Below are positions 22,636 through 31,473 of a DNA stretch of 46,766 nt, piece by piece. A program made the translations under genes and the position numbers. Position 1 is the first letter of the stretch. The number at the start of each line of letters is the position of its first letter. The notes beneath the pieces are model-generated. The model was not told where the DNA came from and searched no databases. It saw nothing but the letters and a program-made list of their open reading frames with translations. The stretch is from Phycisphaeraceae bacterium (GTDB lineage: Bacteria; Planctomycetota; Phycisphaerae; Phycisphaerales; UBA1924): positions 1-46,766 of the forward strand of contig JAHBXK010000029.1 of the NCBI GenBank assembly GCA_019636535.1. Reading direction: 5' to 3'.

Positions 22636-22790
22636 GCGAAAGAGAGGCGCCGGAAGGGGAAGTGCCGGGGGACGGACGCGACGGCCGGGTTGGTTGGCGG
22701 GCCGCTTGGTGTAGACTGGTGCGGCGAGCCGATGAGCGGGGTGTTGGGGGCGTGAGTCCGACGGGCGTCCGAGTGTGAAGGAGGCCGACG

Positions 22791-23483
22791 GTGAACATGG
22801 GCGTTGTGGCGTTGCCGCTCGCGGTTGTGCTGGCGTGGTCGTCGTCGGCGGGGTTGGGTGATGAGTCGTCGCAAGGCGGGCGCACCTTCGAGACGGCGTG
22901 TTCACCGCTTGCATCGCCGGCGGCGTTGAAGCAACCAAGCCGATGGGGCGGGTCGCACCCGTGTTCAGAGGAGCAGGCCAATCCGGTGACGTTGGTCGCG
23001 CCGGGCGTTTGCGCCACGGCGATGTCTGGAAGCGCGATCGAGTTTGAATGGTCCGGCCCGAGTGATCGGCCGCGCAACGGATGGATGCTGTTCATCTACA
23101 AGGGCGTGGAAGTTGTTGATGACTTTCCCTTTCGCGTGTATGAGGACGTGCGAGACACGCGGTTCACGGTCTCCGGGGGTGAAGCGCTGGAGCCGGGCGA
23201 ATATGTGTGGTACGTCGTGGCGTACATGGGGCTGGGGTATCAATGGTCGGTGGATCGTCGGCTGACGGTCGTGGATTCGTGCCCGGGCGATCACAACCGG
23301 GATGGGACGATCGACCTGATGGACCTTTTCGCGTACCACACGGTGTGGTCGGCGAATGTGGACAAAATCGTGAAGCCGGTGGCTTCGAGCGGCGACAGCG
23401 ATTTCGATGGGCGCGTGGATCTGCTGGACCTGGTCGCGTTTGTGGCGGACTGGTCGGCGAATCTGGGGATGGTGTGCGAGTGA
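22791..23483 (+). CDS. Secreted protein with C-terminal GC-type dockerin repeats
   Basis: 230 residues from GTG 22791, five bases after AAGGAGG; an ATG at 22797 is the alternative. A signal peptide (MNMGVVALPLAVVLAWSSSAGLG) is followed by an Ig/fibronectin-like beta domain (about 75-165, SAIEFEWSGPSD...GEYVWYVVAYMG). Two dockerin loops follow: CPGDHNRDGTIDLMDLF and GDSDFDGRVDLLDLVAF, each with a W-SAN(L/V) tail. This is the second dockerin protein in the window, with the same repeat plan as the one at 4558. The surface partner is unknown. Confidence 0.82.
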   Translation: MNMGVVALPLAVVLAWSSSAGLGDESSQGGRTFETACSPLASPAALKQPSRWGGSHPCSEEQANPVTLVAPGVCATAMSGSAIEFEWSGPSDRPRNGWMLFIYKGVEVVDDFPFRVYEDVRDTRFTVSGGEALEPGEYVWYVVAYMGLGYQWSVDRRLTVVDSCPGDHNRDGTIDLMDLFAYHTVWSANVDKIVKPVASSGDSDFDGRVDLLDLVAFVADWSANLGMVCE

Positions 23484-23499
23484 AGCGCGGAGGTGGGCG

Positions 23500-25242
23500 T
23501 CAGTAGTTGCGGTGTTCGGCGGGTTTGAGGCGGTCGAGGGCGGTGATGAGGTAGCGGAGTGCATCGCAGGGGTGGTCGGGTCCGTCCTTGAAGATGACGG
23601 AGGGTTTGGATCGCTTGGCGGCGGATGAGGCGGGTCGGTAGCGGAGGGCGGCGAGGGCGCTGAAGAGGTTGGGGCATTGGGAGGAGACGCGGAGGGTTGG
23701 GGTTGGGCTTTCGAGGCGAGCGCGGATGAGGGCGAGGCCGGCCTCGGTGGGGACGCGGCCCGCGCGGACGGCGAAGCCCGCGGCGACGAGGTCGGCGATG
23801 GCGGAGCGGCCGGTGACGGGGTTGCGGGCGTGTCCGGCGGGGTCGGCGCCGACGAGTTCGATGGCGGGGTGGTTGGTGTGGGCGGCGTTGAGTTGGGCGT
23901 TCCAGCGTTTGAGCGCGTCGATGAGGTCTGGGAGGAGGTCGTCCTGCGCCACGCGCTCGCGGACGACGCGGAGGACGCCGTGTGAATCGAGGTGGGCGAG
24001 GATGACGGCGGAGGTTCGATGGCCGAAGTCGACGCCGGCGAGCCAGCGGCCGTGGAGCGCTGCATCGTGGGGGAGCGCGAGGGCGGGCTGATCGGGGGGT
24101 GAGCGGTCGGGGAAGCGGTGGTGATCGACGGAGAGCATGGGGAAGACGGTGTCGCGCGAGCCTGGGGACTCGCACATCATCTCGCTGGCCCAGGTGAGGG
24201 CGTCGACGCGGATGCGCATGGCGACGGCGTCGGCGATGGGGACGAAGCCGGGGCGCGGGGGCGGGAGCGTGCGTGGGTGTGCTTCGGCGTGGGCTTGGTC
24301 ATGGGCGGAATCGATGCGCTGGTCGCGGGCCTTGACGCTGCCCTTGCAACTGGTCTGGATGACGCAGGATCGGCAGTCGTGCTCGTCGGTGCAGCGGTCG
24401 AGGACGTCGAGGATGCTCCAGCGGAAGACGCGTGCGCGGCCGGGGTTGGCGGGCGCATCGTCGATGAGGGAGGACATGATGCCGCCGGGGACGTGCATGG
24501 TGCTGAGGGCTTCGACGGCGGGACGGACGCGGTCGCCCCAGGGGCCGGGGATGTCGGCGGAGCGGGTGGTGAGTTGTGCGGCGGACCAGATGGCCTGAGA
24601 GAAGAGGTCGACCTCATCGCAGCGGAGTTTTTGGACGCGCACGCCGCGGACGGAGGTTTGGCTTGCGGAGAGGACGCTGGCGCGGGAGGTGTTTTTGAGT
24701 AGGACGGTGCGTGAGGTGATGGGTTTGGCCAGGAGCGGGGCGAAGCGCGGGAGGGAGAAGAAGGCGGCGAGGTGCTCGTGCATGCGGAGGGACTGCTCGA
24801 GGCTGCCGCCGAGGATTCGGACGGAGATGCCGGGCTTGAAGACGAGGTCGAGGACGGTGGCGAGCGCGCCGAGGAAGGTTTTGCCGGTGCCGCGTGCGGC
24901 CCAGACGACGCAGTCGTTGGAGGCGGAAGCGGCGGGGGGGAGGGAGGCGAGTCGGGGGTCGAAGCGGCCTTCGAAGAAGGTGTGGACGAGGTAGTCGAAG
25001 GGCGCAGCGCTGGTCTCGACGGCGGGTGTGCGTGGGATGTGGAGGTTGAGGTTGTGTCGGAGGAAGCGGTGGAGTTGGTCGGGGGTGCGCGGGGTGAGGG
25101 CGAGGAGCCTGCGGAGGCGGGTGATCGCGCGTGCCGCGGAGGTCTTTGAGCGCGCGGGCTTGTTGGTCGGCTTGGTGGTTGGCTTGGATGTGGAACAGGT
25201 GGTGGAGTTGGAGTTGGTCTTGGTGGTGAGTCGGCGTGGCAT
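23500..25242 (-). CDS. Phage-type terminase large subunit
   Basis: 580 residues from ATG 25242, with GGAG 8 bases upstream. A Lys/Thr/Ser-rich head precedes the ATPase: AARGTGKT (Walker A, 115-122) and LRCDE (Walker B, 206-210). A four-Cys cluster CTDEHDCRSCVIQTSC (284-299), probably a metal site, separates it from the RNaseH-fold nuclease, whose first Asp is in AGVDFGHRTSAVI (about 405). Terminases package phage DNA by ATP-driven translocation and cut it. No portal, capsid, small-terminase or integrase gene accompanies it. The only partner is the GNAT gene 85 bp upstream on the same strand. Confidence 0.82.
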   Translation of the reverse strand: MPRRLTTKTNSNSTTCSTSKPTTKPTNKPARSKTSAARAITRLRRLLALTPRTPDQLHRFLRHNLNLHIPRTPAVETSAAPFDYLVHTFFEGRFDPRLASLPPAASASNDCVVWAARGTGKTFLGALATVLDLVFKPGISVRILGGSLEQSLRMHEHLAAFFSLPRFAPLLAKPITSRTVLLKNTSRASVLSASQTSVRGVRVQKLRCDEVDLFSQAIWSAAQLTTRSADIPGPWGDRVRPAVEALSTMHVPGGIMSSLIDDAPANPGRARVFRWSILDVLDRCTDEHDCRSCVIQTSCKGSVKARDQRIDSAHDQAHAEAHPRTLPPPRPGFVPIADAVAMRIRVDALTWASEMMCESPGSRDTVFPMLSVDHHRFPDRSPPDQPALALPHDAALHGRWLAGVDFGHRTSAVILAHLDSHGVLRVVRERVAQDDLLPDLIDALKRWNAQLNAAHTNHPAIELVGADPAGHARNPVTGRSAIADLVAAGFAVRAGRVPTEAGLALIRARLESPTPTLRVSSQCPNLFSALAALRYRPASSAAKRSKPSVIFKDGPDHPCDALRYLITALDRLKPAEHRNY

Positions 25243-25327
25243 GGGTGACGCTCCGTGGGGTGGGAGGTGCGGGTGGGGAGAGGGGGCGGGCGCGCGGGGG
25301 CACGCGCGTGAGATGCGGCGGGCGTGA

Positions 25328-26305
25328 TCAGGGGGAGACGAGCGTGTGGGCGGGCTTGTGGAGTCGCTCGGCAGCAACGAAGAGGAGGTCGTTGAGCGGG
25401 AGGTCTCGCATCCAGCGTGTTGAGCCGCTGGCGCGTGCCCAGGTGCGGAGGGCGGCTTCGAGCGCGGCCGCGCGGTCGGGGGGTGCGTCCAGGCGGCGGG
25501 TGATGGCGGCGTGGGCGAGATCGGTGGGTGTGAAGCGGAGTGTGGAGAGGGCGTGGAGTGCGCGGGCATCGGCGGCGGAGGGTCGGCTCCAGACGGTGCG
25601 CATGCCCGCGCGGAGGAAGATGCGGATGGCGGAGTCGTGTCGCGTCTGGACTTCGGTGTTGGTCGGGTGCGCGCGGTGAAGGTGAGGGTGGTTGAGGGGA
25701 GCGGGGTTGAGGCTTGTGCGGTCGAGGCAGGCGCGGACGAGGGCGAGCGCAACGCCCTGTCGGCGGTGCTCGGGGAGGACGACGAGTCGCGTGATGCGCT
25801 GGACGTGGGTGTTGGCGGCTTGCGCGGCTGCGCGGCGGTCGAGGTGGAGGTGATCGCCGAAGAGGTGTGGCCAGGCGATGGCGCGCCAGGGGGCGTTGAG
25901 GAGCGGGCGCGTGATGACGATCGCGCCGATGGTGGTGGCGCGTGGGGCTTGCGTGCAGAGCGCGGTGAGCGGGGCGGTGGTTGTGAGTGAGGTGAGCGCA
26001 GCGCGATCGCGTCGTGAACGGCGGGCGCAACGACCGAAACGGAGTCGGCGGCGTCTTCGACGGTGGGGGCGCTGGTGCGCGCGTGGTGGGGCGTGCGGTT
26101 CGGCGGGGAGGAGTTCGGCGATCAGGACGCGCGTGACGAAGTGGGGGGTGAGGCGGTCGATGGGTGAGGGGTGGAGGTGGGCGAGTGGGAGGTAGTCGGC
26201 GAAGCGGCCGGGGCGGATGAGGAGGTGGGGGTGGAGGGGTGTTTGGGTGTGGGGGCGGAGGGCGGAGACGATGCCGGGGCGGGGTGTGTGGGGGACGTGG
26301 TGCAT
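25328..26305 (-). CDS. GNAT-fold acetyltransferase-like protein (COG2401-like domain)
   Basis: 325 residues from ATG 26305, with a strong AGGAGG 5 bases upstream. After an N-terminal YLPLAHLH region comes a Pro/Arg-rich stretch, then the GNAT core: PWRAIAWPHLF, VQRITRLVVLPEHRRQGVALALVRACLD (motif A with RxxGxA) and EVQTRHDSAIRIFLRAGM. The pattern resembles the acetyltransferase domain of COG2401 and phage DNA-modification GNATs. Its substrate is not evident. Tight pairing with the terminase suggests a role in phage-derived DNA packaging or modification (inference). Confidence 0.65.
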   Translation of the reverse strand: MHHVPHTPRPGIVSALRPHTQTPLHPHLLIRPGRFADYLPLAHLHPSPIDRLTPHFVTRVLIAELLPAEPHAPPRAHQRPHRRRRRRLRFGRCARRSRRDRAALTSLTTTAPLTALCTQAPRATTIGAIVITRPLLNAPWRAIAWPHLFGDHLHLDRRAAAQAANTHVQRITRLVVLPEHRRQGVALALVRACLDRTSLNPAPLNHPHLHRAHPTNTEVQTRHDSAIRIFLRAGMRTVWSRPSAADARALHALSTLRFTPTDLAHAAITRRLDAPPDRAAALEAALRTWARASGSTRWMRDLPLNDLLFVAAERLHKPAHTLVSP

Positions 26306-26363
26306 GGGGCCTCCTGACGCGGGGCCGGGAATTCGGCTGCCGCGTAAAGGGGCGGGGCGCACC

Positions 26364-26388
26364 GTTTGCGCGCGCAGGGAGTGCGCGG
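26364..26388. repeat. 25-bp direct repeat, copy 1
   Basis: This copy is identical to 26497-26521, 133 bp apart. Each copy is self-complementary in part (GCGCGC/GCGC). The pair brackets the A/T hairpin, upstream of the GNAT gene. Confidence 0.9.
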
Positions 26389-26451
26389 CGGGGGGTGTGG
26401 GGGTGGGGCGCGCGGGCTAAGTGGTTGTGGGGCGGGGTGATGCGCGCGGCG

Positions 26452-26471
26452 AAGATTTTTTTGAAAATCTT
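26452..26471. repeat. A/T-rich hairpin
   Basis: AAGATTTT, a TTTG loop and AAAATCTT form a perfect 8-bp stem of low GC in a GC-rich surrounding, between the two 25-bp repeats. Confidence 0.7.
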
Positions 26472-26496
26472 GCGGCGGGGCTCGGATCGTCGCACT

Positions 26497-26521
26497 GTTT
26501 GCGCGCGCAGGGAGTGCGCGG
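26497..26521. repeat. 25-bp direct repeat, copy 2
   Basis: Second copy of the GTTTGCGCGCGCAGGG repeat. It is immediately followed by a CACGGCC-ATC-GGCCGTG hairpin at 26525-26541. Confidence 0.9.
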
Positions 26522-26595
26522 GGACACGGCCATCGGCCGTGCGGCGTGAGCCAGACGCGAGATCATTTGCCGGGGACCGCGGCGATCGATGATCG

Positions 26596-26639
26596 GCACC
26601 GACCGCTCACCCCCCCCTCACGCCCGAGCCGTGGTCGGT
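26596..26639 (-). terminator. Possible terminator of the lipoprotein gene
   Basis: GGTCGGTG and CACCGACC pair across a 28-nt loop just after the lipoprotein stop on the minus strand, with no U-run. The same arms occur at 18446-18473. Confidence 0.35.
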
Positions 26640-26647
26640 GACACTTG

Positions 26648-27232
26648 TCAGTTCGGTGGGACGTAGTTGATGGGTGGGACGGCGAGCGCGCCGGGGGTCC
26701 AGGTGGTGTGGCTGGTGACGCGCCAAGGCTCAACGCCGCCGCGGAGGCGGAGGGTGATTCCCTGCGTGATGGGTCCTGCGTCGGGTGCGTTGCCGGGGAG
26801 GCCGGGGACGGGGCGGATGACGTCGACCTTGGCGTCGTCGCCCATGACGTAGATTCGTGCGACGTGGAAAGTGGGGAGTGATTCGAGGCCGGGCTCCATG
26901 GGGAGAGCGTTGGGGGAGACGTTGCGGGCGATGGAGCGGTAGATGAGGGCGTTGAAGCCGGTGGGGAGGTTGATGACGAACTTGGATTCGGAGCCGGGGA
27001 GTTCGGCGGGCGTGCGTGTCCACTCGTAGCCGCCGGTGGGCGGGTAGCGCGTGACGGTCCAGCGGAGTGCTTCGGTGGCGAGTTCGGGGACGGGAGAGGA
27101 GTTGGGATTGGAGATGCCGCGGAGGCCTTCTTCGGGCGGGTAGACGTGGTAACCGACGCAACCGGAGAGGAGTGAGGCGGCGAGAGCGAGGAGCGTCGAG
27201 GCGATCGGGAGGATGAGCGCGCGTGTGAGCAT
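26648..27232 (-). CDS. Lipoprotein of unknown function
   Basis: The 194-residue protein has a type II signal peptide ending LLSGC, with lipidated Cys25. The mature part (YHVYPPEEGLRGISN..., GYEWTRTPAELPGSESKFVINLP...) is not assigned to a family. It should sit in a membrane facing the periplasm. It lies just downstream of rpsA on the same strand (57 bp) and may be read through from it. Confidence 0.72.
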   Translation of the reverse strand: MLTRALILPIASTLLALAASLLSGCVGYHVYPPEEGLRGISNPNSSPVPELATEALRWTVTRYPPTGGYEWTRTPAELPGSESKFVINLPTGFNALIYRSIARNVSPNALPMEPGLESLPTFHVARIYVMGDDAKVDVIRPVPGLPGNAPDAGPITQGITLRLRGGVEPWRVTSHTTWTPGALAVPPINYVPPN

Positions 27233-27289
27233 GGCGGGATGGTAGAGGGGGCGAGAGCGCGCGGGGACGTGCGAGCACTCGGCCGGGGG

Positions 27290-28858
27290 TCAGAGTTTGA
27301 GGCCTGCGAGGCCGCCGCCGTCGAGGTAGCCCTTGCCGAAACCGCCCTTGGTGCCTTCGGCGGCCTGCTTGAGTTTGGCCTGTTCGCGGAGGCGGCGGAG
27401 GGCGGGGGTGTCTTTCTGGATTTCTTCGGGGGTGCGGCCGGGCTTGTCCTTGTCGCCCTTTCGCGCGGGCGCGGCCGGGGCCTCGATGAGGGCCTTGAGG
27501 CTGAGGGAGATTCTGCGCGAGTCGGGGTCGATCTTGAGGACCTTGGCCTGCACGACCTGATCGACCTTGAGGACGTCCTGCGGGTGGTTGACGCGCTTGT
27601 GGGCGAGTTCGGAGACGTGGGCGAGACCCTCGACGCCGGGGGCGAGCTCGATGAAGGCGCCGAACTCGGCGAGGCGGGTGACGCGGCCGCCGACCTCCGC
27701 GCCTTCCTTGATGTCGGAGACGGCGGTCTGGAAGGGGTCGTCGGCGAGCTGCTTCATGCCGAGGGAGATGCGCGACTTCTTGGGGTCGTTCTCGTCCCAC
27801 TCGAGCTTGAGGACCTTGACTCGGACGGCCTGGCCCTCCTTGAGGACCTTCTCGATGGCTTTCTCGCCGAAGCCGATCCGGTCGTAGGTGAGGTCGGAGA
27901 TGTGGATGAGGCCGTCGATGCCGCCGATGTCGACGAAGGCGCCGAAGGGCATGATCTTTCGGACGGAGCCGTCGAGTGTGTCGCCCTCCTTGAGCGTCTC
28001 GCGGATCTTGGCGGCCTTGGCCTTGCGCTCCTGGTCGAGGAGATCGCGGCGGGAGAGGACGATGTTGCCGCGGCCGCGCTTGTCGATCTGGGAGACCTGG
28101 CAGGTGAGTTTCTCGCCGATCATGACGGAGAGATCGGGGATCCGGTCGAGTGAGACCTGGCTGGCGGGCATGAATGCGCGGTGGCCGGCGACCTCGACCT
28201 CGAGGCCGCCCTTGTTGACGCCGACGACCTTGCCCTCGACGGTCTGGCCGAGTTCGAGGCTTTCCCACGCGGCCTTGACGACGGTGCCGGGCTTTGAGCA
28301 GATGAAGATGGACTCGGAGGGCTCGAACTTCTCGATGACGACTTCGAGTTCCTCACCGACGGTGGGGAGGGCGTCTTCGGGCCAGTTGGCGCGCGGGGCG
28401 ACGCCGAGTTCCTTGGGACCGAACTCGATGAAGAGGTCGGTGGGGCCGATGGAGACGAGTTTGCCCTTTCGGTGTTCGCGTCCGGCCTGGACGACGCGCG
28501 GGCCGTGGACCTTGGGCTTCTGCACGCCGCCGATGGGGGTGACGTTGTGATCGATCTGCGGGCGGTTGTTGTTGGGCCTGCGGGCGTTGTTGCCGACGCC
28601 TGCGCGTCCGCCGCCGCCACCACCACCACCGGATTTGCGTTGGGGTGCGCCCGGCTCGGAGAGGCCGATGGCGGCCATGGCCTCATCGATCTCGCGCGCG
28701 GTGTCGGCGTCGATGGTGGTGGCGCTGGCGTTGGAGGGCGCTGCGGGTGGCGTGACCGGCTGCGGCGTCGCGGGGTGGGGCGTTCCGATCTGGGCCTCGG
28801 GGGTCGAGGTCTGAGCGGAGTCGATAGCGGACGGCGCGGGCGTGTTCTGGGGGTCCAT
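27290..28858 (-). CDS. rpsA: 30S ribosomal protein S1
   Basis: 522 residues from ATG 28858. S1 helps the 30S subunit bind and unfold mRNA. A low-complexity N-terminus with a Gly run leads to four S1/OB repeats: GKLVSIGPTDLFIEFG (degenerate), VEGKVVGVNKGGLEVEV (ending FMPASQVS), LDGSVRKIMPFGAFVDIG (DGLIHISDL) and VGGRVTRLAEFGAFIELAP (EGLAHVSEL). E. coli S1 has six. Four-domain S1 is known from other phyla and could also be called an S1-domain protein. The tail is Gly-rich. No Shine-Dalgarno site precedes the start, as is common for S1 genes. Confidence 0.9.
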   Translation of the reverse strand: MDPQNTPAPSAIDSAQTSTPEAQIGTPHPATPQPVTPPAAPSNASATTIDADTAREIDEAMAAIGLSEPGAPQRKSGGGGGGGGRAGVGNNARRPNNNRPQIDHNVTPIGGVQKPKVHGPRVVQAGREHRKGKLVSIGPTDLFIEFGPKELGVAPRANWPEDALPTVGEELEVVIEKFEPSESIFICSKPGTVVKAAWESLELGQTVEGKVVGVNKGGLEVEVAGHRAFMPASQVSLDRIPDLSVMIGEKLTCQVSQIDKRGRGNIVLSRRDLLDQERKAKAAKIRETLKEGDTLDGSVRKIMPFGAFVDIGGIDGLIHISDLTYDRIGFGEKAIEKVLKEGQAVRVKVLKLEWDENDPKKSRISLGMKQLADDPFQTAVSDIKEGAEVGGRVTRLAEFGAFIELAPGVEGLAHVSELAHKRVNHPQDVLKVDQVVQAKVLKIDPDSRRISLSLKALIEAPAAPARKGDKDKPGRTPEEIQKDTPALRRLREQAKLKQAAEGTKGGFGKGYLDGGGLAGLKL

Positions 28859-29079
28859 GGTGGTGGTCAGCCGGGGTTCGTGCGTCGGAGAGGGGAGGAT
28901 GTTCGCTCGGCGGGCCGACGCCTGCCGTGCCGGCGAAAGGTTCTGGGAGGCAATGCTAGTCGCGACGGGGTGGAGTCGGACGAGCGGAGGTGGGTATCGG
29001 CGATCCGCGGGGTGCGCAACAATGGGTTGTCCGGCGTGCGGTGTTGCAGCGGACGCCCATAACTGCCGATGGCGCACAC

Positions 29080-30435
29080 GTGACGAAGACGTCGTATCCG
29101 AAAGACAAGATCCGGGTGTTGCTGTGCGAGAAGATCCATCCCGCTGCGGATGAGGATTTTCTGCGCGCGGGGTTTCGCGTGGAGCGTGCGGAGAGCGCGC
29201 TGGAGGGTGCGCGGCTGCGGGAATTGGCGGCGGGTGGCGGGAACGGGAGTGGGGGGGCGGGTGCGCACGTATTGGGGATTCGATCGGCGTCGCGCGTGAC
29301 GGCGGAGGACCTTGCGGGGCTGCCGCGTTTGTTGGCGGTGGGGTGTTTCTGCATCGGGACGAACCAGACGGATGCGCGGGCGGCGAACCTGGCGGGTGTG
29401 CCGATCTTCAACTCGCCGTTCTGCAACACGCGGTCGGTGGCGGAGTTGACGGTGGCGGAGATCGTGAGTCTGTGCCGGGGGCTGTTCGTGAAGTCTCGGC
29501 AGATGCACGAGGGGCGGTGGGACAAGAGCGCGGCGGGTGCGCACGAGGTTCGCGGTCGGACGCTGGGGCTGGTGGGGTATGGCCGGATCGGGACGCAGGT
29601 TTCGATTTTGGCCGAGGCGATGGGGATGCGGGTGATCTACTTTGACGTGGCGCCGACGCTGCCGATGGGGAACGCGCGCGGGGTGCGGACGCTGGAGGAG
29701 TTGCTGGGCCAGAGCGACGTGGTGTCGCTGCACGTGCCGGCGACGCGCGGGACGGCGAACCTGATCGGGGCGAAGCAGTTGGGGATGATGAAGCCGGGGG
29801 CGATGCTGATCAACAACGCGCGCGGGTCGGTGGTGGACGTGGGGGCGCTGGCGGAGGCGTTGAAGTCGGGGCGGATCGGTGGGGCGGCGGTGGACGTTTT
29901 TCCGGATGAGCCGTCGAGCAACCAGGCGGGGTTCGACTCGCCGCTGCGCGGCTTGCCGAACGTGATTCTGACCCCGCACGTGGCGGGCTCAACGCTGGAG
30001 GCGCAGGAGGCGATCGCGCACGACGTGGCGGAGAAGTTGATCCGGTTCGTGAACAACGGGACGACGGCGGGGGCGGTGAACGTGCCGCAGGTGGAGTTGC
30101 CGGATCAGGGCTCGGTGGAACAGGGTGTGATCGAGGCGGTGCGGACGGACGGTGTTGAGGGCGGGGCGAACGGCGCGGAGGCGGAGGAGAGCGCGGAAGG
30201 ACAGCGCGCGGTTCGGCGGCACCGGATCCTGCACTTTCACCGGAACGTGCCGGGCGTGCTGAGCAAGATGCACAGCGCGATCGCGGAGTTGGGTGTGAAC
30301 GTGGCGGCGGAGTATTTGCAGACGAACGCGGAGGTTGGGTACGTGGTGCTGGACGTGGACCCGGGGGATGGAGAGGCGATCATGGAGCGGCTGCGGGCGA
30401 TCCCGGAGACGATCAGGCTTCGGATGCTGTGGTAG
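29080..30435 (+). CDS. serA: D-3-phosphoglycerate dehydrogenase (E. coli-type, ACT domain)
   Basis: 451 residues from GTG 29080, chosen because VTKTSYPKDKIRVLLCEKIH aligns with the start of E. coli SerA; the frame is open to 28990. It catalyses the first step of serine synthesis, 3-phosphoglycerate to 3-phosphohydroxypyruvate with NAD. Visible elements are CIGTNQTD, GLVGYGRIGTQV (Rossmann), NNARGSVVDV (catalytic Arg), FPDEP (Glu) and ILTPHVAGST (His). A C-terminal ACT domain (RILHFHRNVPGVLSKMHSAI) would mediate serine feedback. Two short extra loops (Gly/Asn near residue 55, Ala/Glu near 370) are absent from E. coli. Confidence 0.93.
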   Translation: MTKTSYPKDKIRVLLCEKIHPAADEDFLRAGFRVERAESALEGARLRELAAGGGNGSGGAGAHVLGIRSASRVTAEDLAGLPRLLAVGCFCIGTNQTDARAANLAGVPIFNSPFCNTRSVAELTVAEIVSLCRGLFVKSRQMHEGRWDKSAAGAHEVRGRTLGLVGYGRIGTQVSILAEAMGMRVIYFDVAPTLPMGNARGVRTLEELLGQSDVVSLHVPATRGTANLIGAKQLGMMKPGAMLINNARGSVVDVGALAEALKSGRIGGAAVDVFPDEPSSNQAGFDSPLRGLPNVILTPHVAGSTLEAQEAIAHDVAEKLIRFVNNGTTAGAVNVPQVELPDQGSVEQGVIEAVRTDGVEGGANGAEAEESAEGQRAVRRHRILHFHRNVPGVLSKMHSAIAELGVNVAAEYLQTNAEVGYVVLDVDPGDGEAIMERLRAIPETIRLRMLW

Positions 30436-30462
30436 GGAGCGGCGGGGGGAAGGGGCCATCGG

Positions 30463-31473
30463 CTAAGCCAGCGCGCGGACGGGTGGGATGGAGGCCATGG
30501 TGTGCAGGCCGGGGGGCGCAGCCAGGAGCGAGCGGACGGCGTTGAGGGTGATGGAGACGGTGGCGAGGTCGCCGTGGACGCCGTGGGCGATGGTGGCGTC
30601 GATGACCGGCTCGGCCTCGATGCGGAGGCGGTCGTGCGGGGGCGGATCGGACTGACCGATGGCCGCGCGAAAGTCGAGCGTGACGATCTCGTCGCCTTCG
30701 GGGTTCCAGCCGCGTGCAACCTGGCGGACGCCGGCGGCGTTGCCGTTGGGGATCGGGCCGAGGTCGCAGGCGAGGTCGCGGTCGGCGTGGATGGGTTCGA
30801 TGGACTCGTCCCAGTGGGAGACGGCCAGGCCGAGGTGGTGGGCGATGAAGTGGAGGCTCTCGCCGAGGCCGACGTGGCGGAGCGAGCCGTCGGCGATGCG
30901 CTCGTGGAAGGCGCGGTCGCTGAGGCCCGCGCCGATCTTTTTCTGGAAGGGGATTCGGCGCGAGGAGGCGTCCTGGATGCGCCAGACGCGGACCGCGCGG
31001 ACGTTTCGGCAGACGGCGGACATGGCGACGGGGAGGGTGTCCATCATGAAGCCGGGGTTGACGCCGGTGCCGACGAGGCGGGCGTTGTGGCGGAGGGCGA
31101 GATCGTGGAGTTCGTCGGCGAGTTCGGCGTGGCGGAGGCGCGGGAAGAGGAGTTCCTCGCAGGTGGAGACGATGTTGACGCCGCGGGTGAGCAGGTCGCG
31201 GAGCGTGGGTGCGCAGCGGGCGAGGTCGGAGGAGGTGGAGACGATGGCGCAGTCGACGGCGGACCAATCGATGGGCGCATCGGGTGGACCGTCGAGCGAG
31301 GGCGCGATGGTCACATCGGAGTTGCAGGCGGGCACGACGTCGGCGAGTCGGCGGTCGTGGAGCGTGGGGTCGGTGTCGACGCAGGCGACGACGGTGGCGA
31401 TCCGTCGGGATGCGGCGTCGGCGACGATGAAGCGTCCGAGCGGACCGAGGCCGATCTGTGCGAGTCGGAGCAT
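30463..31473 (-). CDS. DapB/Ord-like NAD(P)-dependent dehydrogenase
   Basis: The 336-residue protein has an N-terminal Rossmann motif (LAQIGLGPLGRFIV), then VSTSSDLARC, GVNIVSTCEELLFP and LVGTGVNPGFMMDTLP. The C-terminal part has an HHLGLAV/GVRQVARGW pattern. It matches the dihydrodipicolinate reductase-like family that includes 2,4-diaminopentanoate dehydrogenase (Ord) of ornithine fermentation. True DapB is shorter (about 250 residues), so lysine synthesis is unlikely. Neighbouring genes do not reveal the substrate. It is convergent with serA, 27 bp away. Confidence 0.75.
   Translation of the reverse strand: MLRLAQIGLGPLGRFIVADAASRRIATVVACVDTDPTLHDRRLADVVPACNSDVTIAPSLDGPPDAPIDWSAVDCAIVSTSSDLARCAPTLRDLLTRGVNIVSTCEELLFPRLRHAELADELHDLALRHNARLVGTGVNPGFMMDTLPVAMSAVCRNVRAVRVWRIQDASSRRIPFQKKIGAGLSDRAFHERIADGSLRHVGLGESLHFIAHHLGLAVSHWDESIEPIHADRDLACDLGPIPNGNAAGVRQVARGWNPEGDEIVTLDFRAAIGQSDPPPHDRLRIEAEPVIDATIAHGVHGDLATVSITLNAVRSLLAAPPGLHTMASIPPVRALA

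Larger units (their letters stand above)
26306..26647. other. Gene-free region rich in repeats and hairpins
   Basis: No gene is seen. It contains a 25-bp perfect direct repeat starting GTTTGCGCGCGCAGGG at 26364-26388 and 26497-26521. An A/T hairpin AAGATTTT-TTTG-AAAATCTT lies at 26452-26471. A hairpin CACGGCC-ATC-GGCCGTG lies at 26525-26541. CACCGACC...GGTCGGTG lies at 26596-26639. The last lies 8 bp beyond the stop of the lipoprotein gene and could be its terminator. Confidence 0.75.

Noticed and set aside
21447..22778. 443-residue plus-strand frame opposite the aldehyde dehydrogenase
   Set aside because: Gly/Glu/Val antisense shadow of a clear enzyme gene.
24177..26495. 772-residue minus-strand frame over terminase and GNAT genes
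   Set aside because: Pro/Arg/Ser composition in the wrong frame; the conserved motifs are in the frames annotated.
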